Origin: Pseudomonadota bacterium
GTDB lineage: Bacteria > Pseudomonadota > Alphaproteobacteria > Elsterales > Elsteraceae
Length of the DNA stretch: 6,845 nt
Assembly (NCBI GenBank): GCA_016195115.1
Contig: JACQAI010000542.1
Location: 1 to 6,845 of the forward strand
Reading direction: 5' to 3'
Part shown: in pieces, positions 5,997 to 6,845 of the stretch
Layout of the letters: the number at the start of each line of letters is the position of its first letter
How positions within the stretch are numbered: position 1 is the first letter of the stretch
Notes under the pieces: generated by a model
Seen by the model: only the letters and a program-made list of their open reading frames with translations
Database searches by the model: none
Told to the model about the DNA's origin: nothing
Made by a program: the position numbers and the translations under genes

Positions 5997-6845
5997 TGCG
6001 CACGCGTCTCCGCCTGCTCGGCGCGCAGCTCCACTACGAGCCGGGCATCCAGGTCTTCACCGCGATTTCGGGGCCGATCCCCGGCCTGTCCGAGCTCTAC
6101 CTCGTGATCGAGCGTGACGACGGCTTCGCCGGCATCGGCGAGGTGCGGGCCAACATCGAATATCTGAGCCACATCCCGGAGGCCGAGGTCGCGCCGCTGA
6201 TCCGGCGCGTCGCCGAGCGGCTGGACTGGTCGCTGCCGCCGGAAGCGTTGCTCGAGCGCCTGCCGCCGCTGTCGGCCGAGACGCCGGCGCTGGCCCGTGC
6301 GGCGCTCGAGAGCGTGCTGGTCGAGGGCCTCGCGCGACGCGACGGCGTGCCGGTCGCGGAGGTTCTCGGCGGCACCTGGCAAGCCCGCGCCGCGAGCTGC
6401 AACTGCCTGTTCTGGAGCCCCGAGGACGTGTTCCAGCGCTTGGCGCAGCGCTACGTCGACGACGGCTTCCGCGAGATCAAGGTGCGCATCGCGATCGCGG
6501 ACTTCGAGCGCGATCTCGCGCGCCTCGGCTGGCTGCGCGAGCGCTTCGGCGCGCGCATCAAGCTGGCGGTCGACGCCAACGGCGCGTGGTCCGGCGACGT
6601 CGCGGCCGAACGCCTGCGCGCGCTCGAGCGCTTCGATCTCGCCTACGTCGAACAGCCGACCACGGTCGGCGACTGGGCGGCATTCGAGAGCGCGGCGCGC
6701 GCCACGTCGATCCCTCTGATGCTCGACGAAGGCCTGGCGAGCGAGGCCGACGTCGCGCGGCTGTGCCGGCTCGGCCCGCCCTTCCTCGCCCATCTCAAGA
6801 TCGCCAAACTCGGCGGCCCGCGCGCCGTGGTTGCGGCGGCGCGGC
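5996..6845 (+). CDS. Enolase-superfamily MR/MLE-type enzyme, 3' truncated
   Basis: 283 codons are visible and the frame runs off the window; families of this type are about 350-380 residues. The start ATG shares its A with the M20 stop (TGATG), and no ribosome site precedes it, so translation is probably coupled. The N-terminal capping domain spans about 1-125 (GIGEV, ALESVLVEGLARR). The barrel follows with EIKVRIA (K162, R164), AVDANGAW (D193, N195), YVEQP (E219), LMLDEGL (D244, E245) and HLKIAKLGG (K268, K271). D193, E219 and D244 are the likely Mg2+ ligands. These enzymes abstract the proton alpha to a carboxylate. Known relatives include o-succinylbenzoate synthase, N-succinylamino-acid racemase, dipeptide epimerases and muconate lactonising enzymes. 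The usual KxK pair is KxR here. The M20 partner favours an N-acyl amino acid or dipeptide racemase role, but this is inference. Confidence 0.9.
   Translation, partial: MRTRLRLLGAQLHYEPGIQVFTAISGPIPGLSELYLVIERDDGFAGIGEVRANIEYLSHIPEAEVAPLIRRVAERLDWSLPPEALLERLPPLSAETPALARAALESVLVEGLARRDGVPVAEVLGGTWQARAASCNCLFWSPEDVFQRLAQRYVDDGFREIKVRIAIADFERDLARLGWLRERFGARIKLAVDANGAWSGDVAAERLRALERFDLAYVEQPTTVGDWAAFESAARATSIPLMLDEGLASEADVARLCRLGPPFLAHLKIAKLGGPRAVVAAAR

Noticed and set aside
5945..6793. 282-codon minus-strand open frame at the right end
   Set aside because: The plus strand carries the MR/MLE gene with ordered catalytic motifs. The antisense frame has none.
1..6845. tRNA, rRNA, CRISPR, insertion sequence or prophage genes
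   Set aside because: No cloverleaf-like segment, spaced direct repeats, transposase motifs or terminal repeats were seen by eye.

Overview
This is a GC-rich window that is almost entirely coding. It reads like a catabolic or accessory region of a free-living proteobacterium. An alphaproteobacterium (Bradyrhizobium/Rhodopseudomonas/Reyranella-like) is my best guess. The reasons are the codon bias, the dense small-molecule enzyme genes, and a palindromic intergenic repeat (CATTGCGAGCGAAGCGAAGCAA type) that I remember as very common in such genomes. That repeat also occurs in unrelated phyla, so the taxonomic call is an inference.

Layout from left to right: (1) the 3' part of an ACMSD-like (Amidohydro_2) amidohydrolase on +, then a G-rich/C-rich inverted-repeat spacer. 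(2) A minus-strand pair read right to left: a 105-residue protein that looks like a dimeric alpha/beta-barrel protein, followed 16 bp later by a Tat-exported amidohydrolase of the same superfamily. (3) Divergent from that pair, across only 59 bp, a UbiD-family prFMN-dependent decarboxylase on +. (4) A ~97 bp palindromic repeat between the convergent UbiD and SDR genes. (5) An atypical SDR on -, whose start I move to a TTG with a good Shine-Dalgarno site. (6) Divergent from the SDR, an M20 (ArgE/DapE-type) metallohydrolase on +, preceded by a perfect 19-bp palindrome. It is translationally coupled by a TGATG overlap to a 3'-truncated enolase-superfamily (MR/MLE) gene that runs off the window.

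The left half (two ACMSD-like enzymes, a UbiD decarboxylase, a small barrel protein) would fit decarboxylation or hydrolysis in catabolism of aromatic or other unsaturated carboxylic acids. The substrate cannot be read from sequence. The right half (M20 deacylase plus MR/MLE enzyme) would fit racemisation/epimerisation and deacylation of N-acyl amino acids or peptides, as known for N-succinylamino-acid racemase/desuccinylase pairs.

No mobile element, tRNA, rRNA or CRISPR array was seen. I do not see a clearly new multi-gene system. The points worth checking are the coupled M20-MR/MLE pair, several family members with altered active-site residues (UbiD, SDR, MR/MLE), a Tat-secreted amidohydrolase, and the structured repeats at both convergent junctions.
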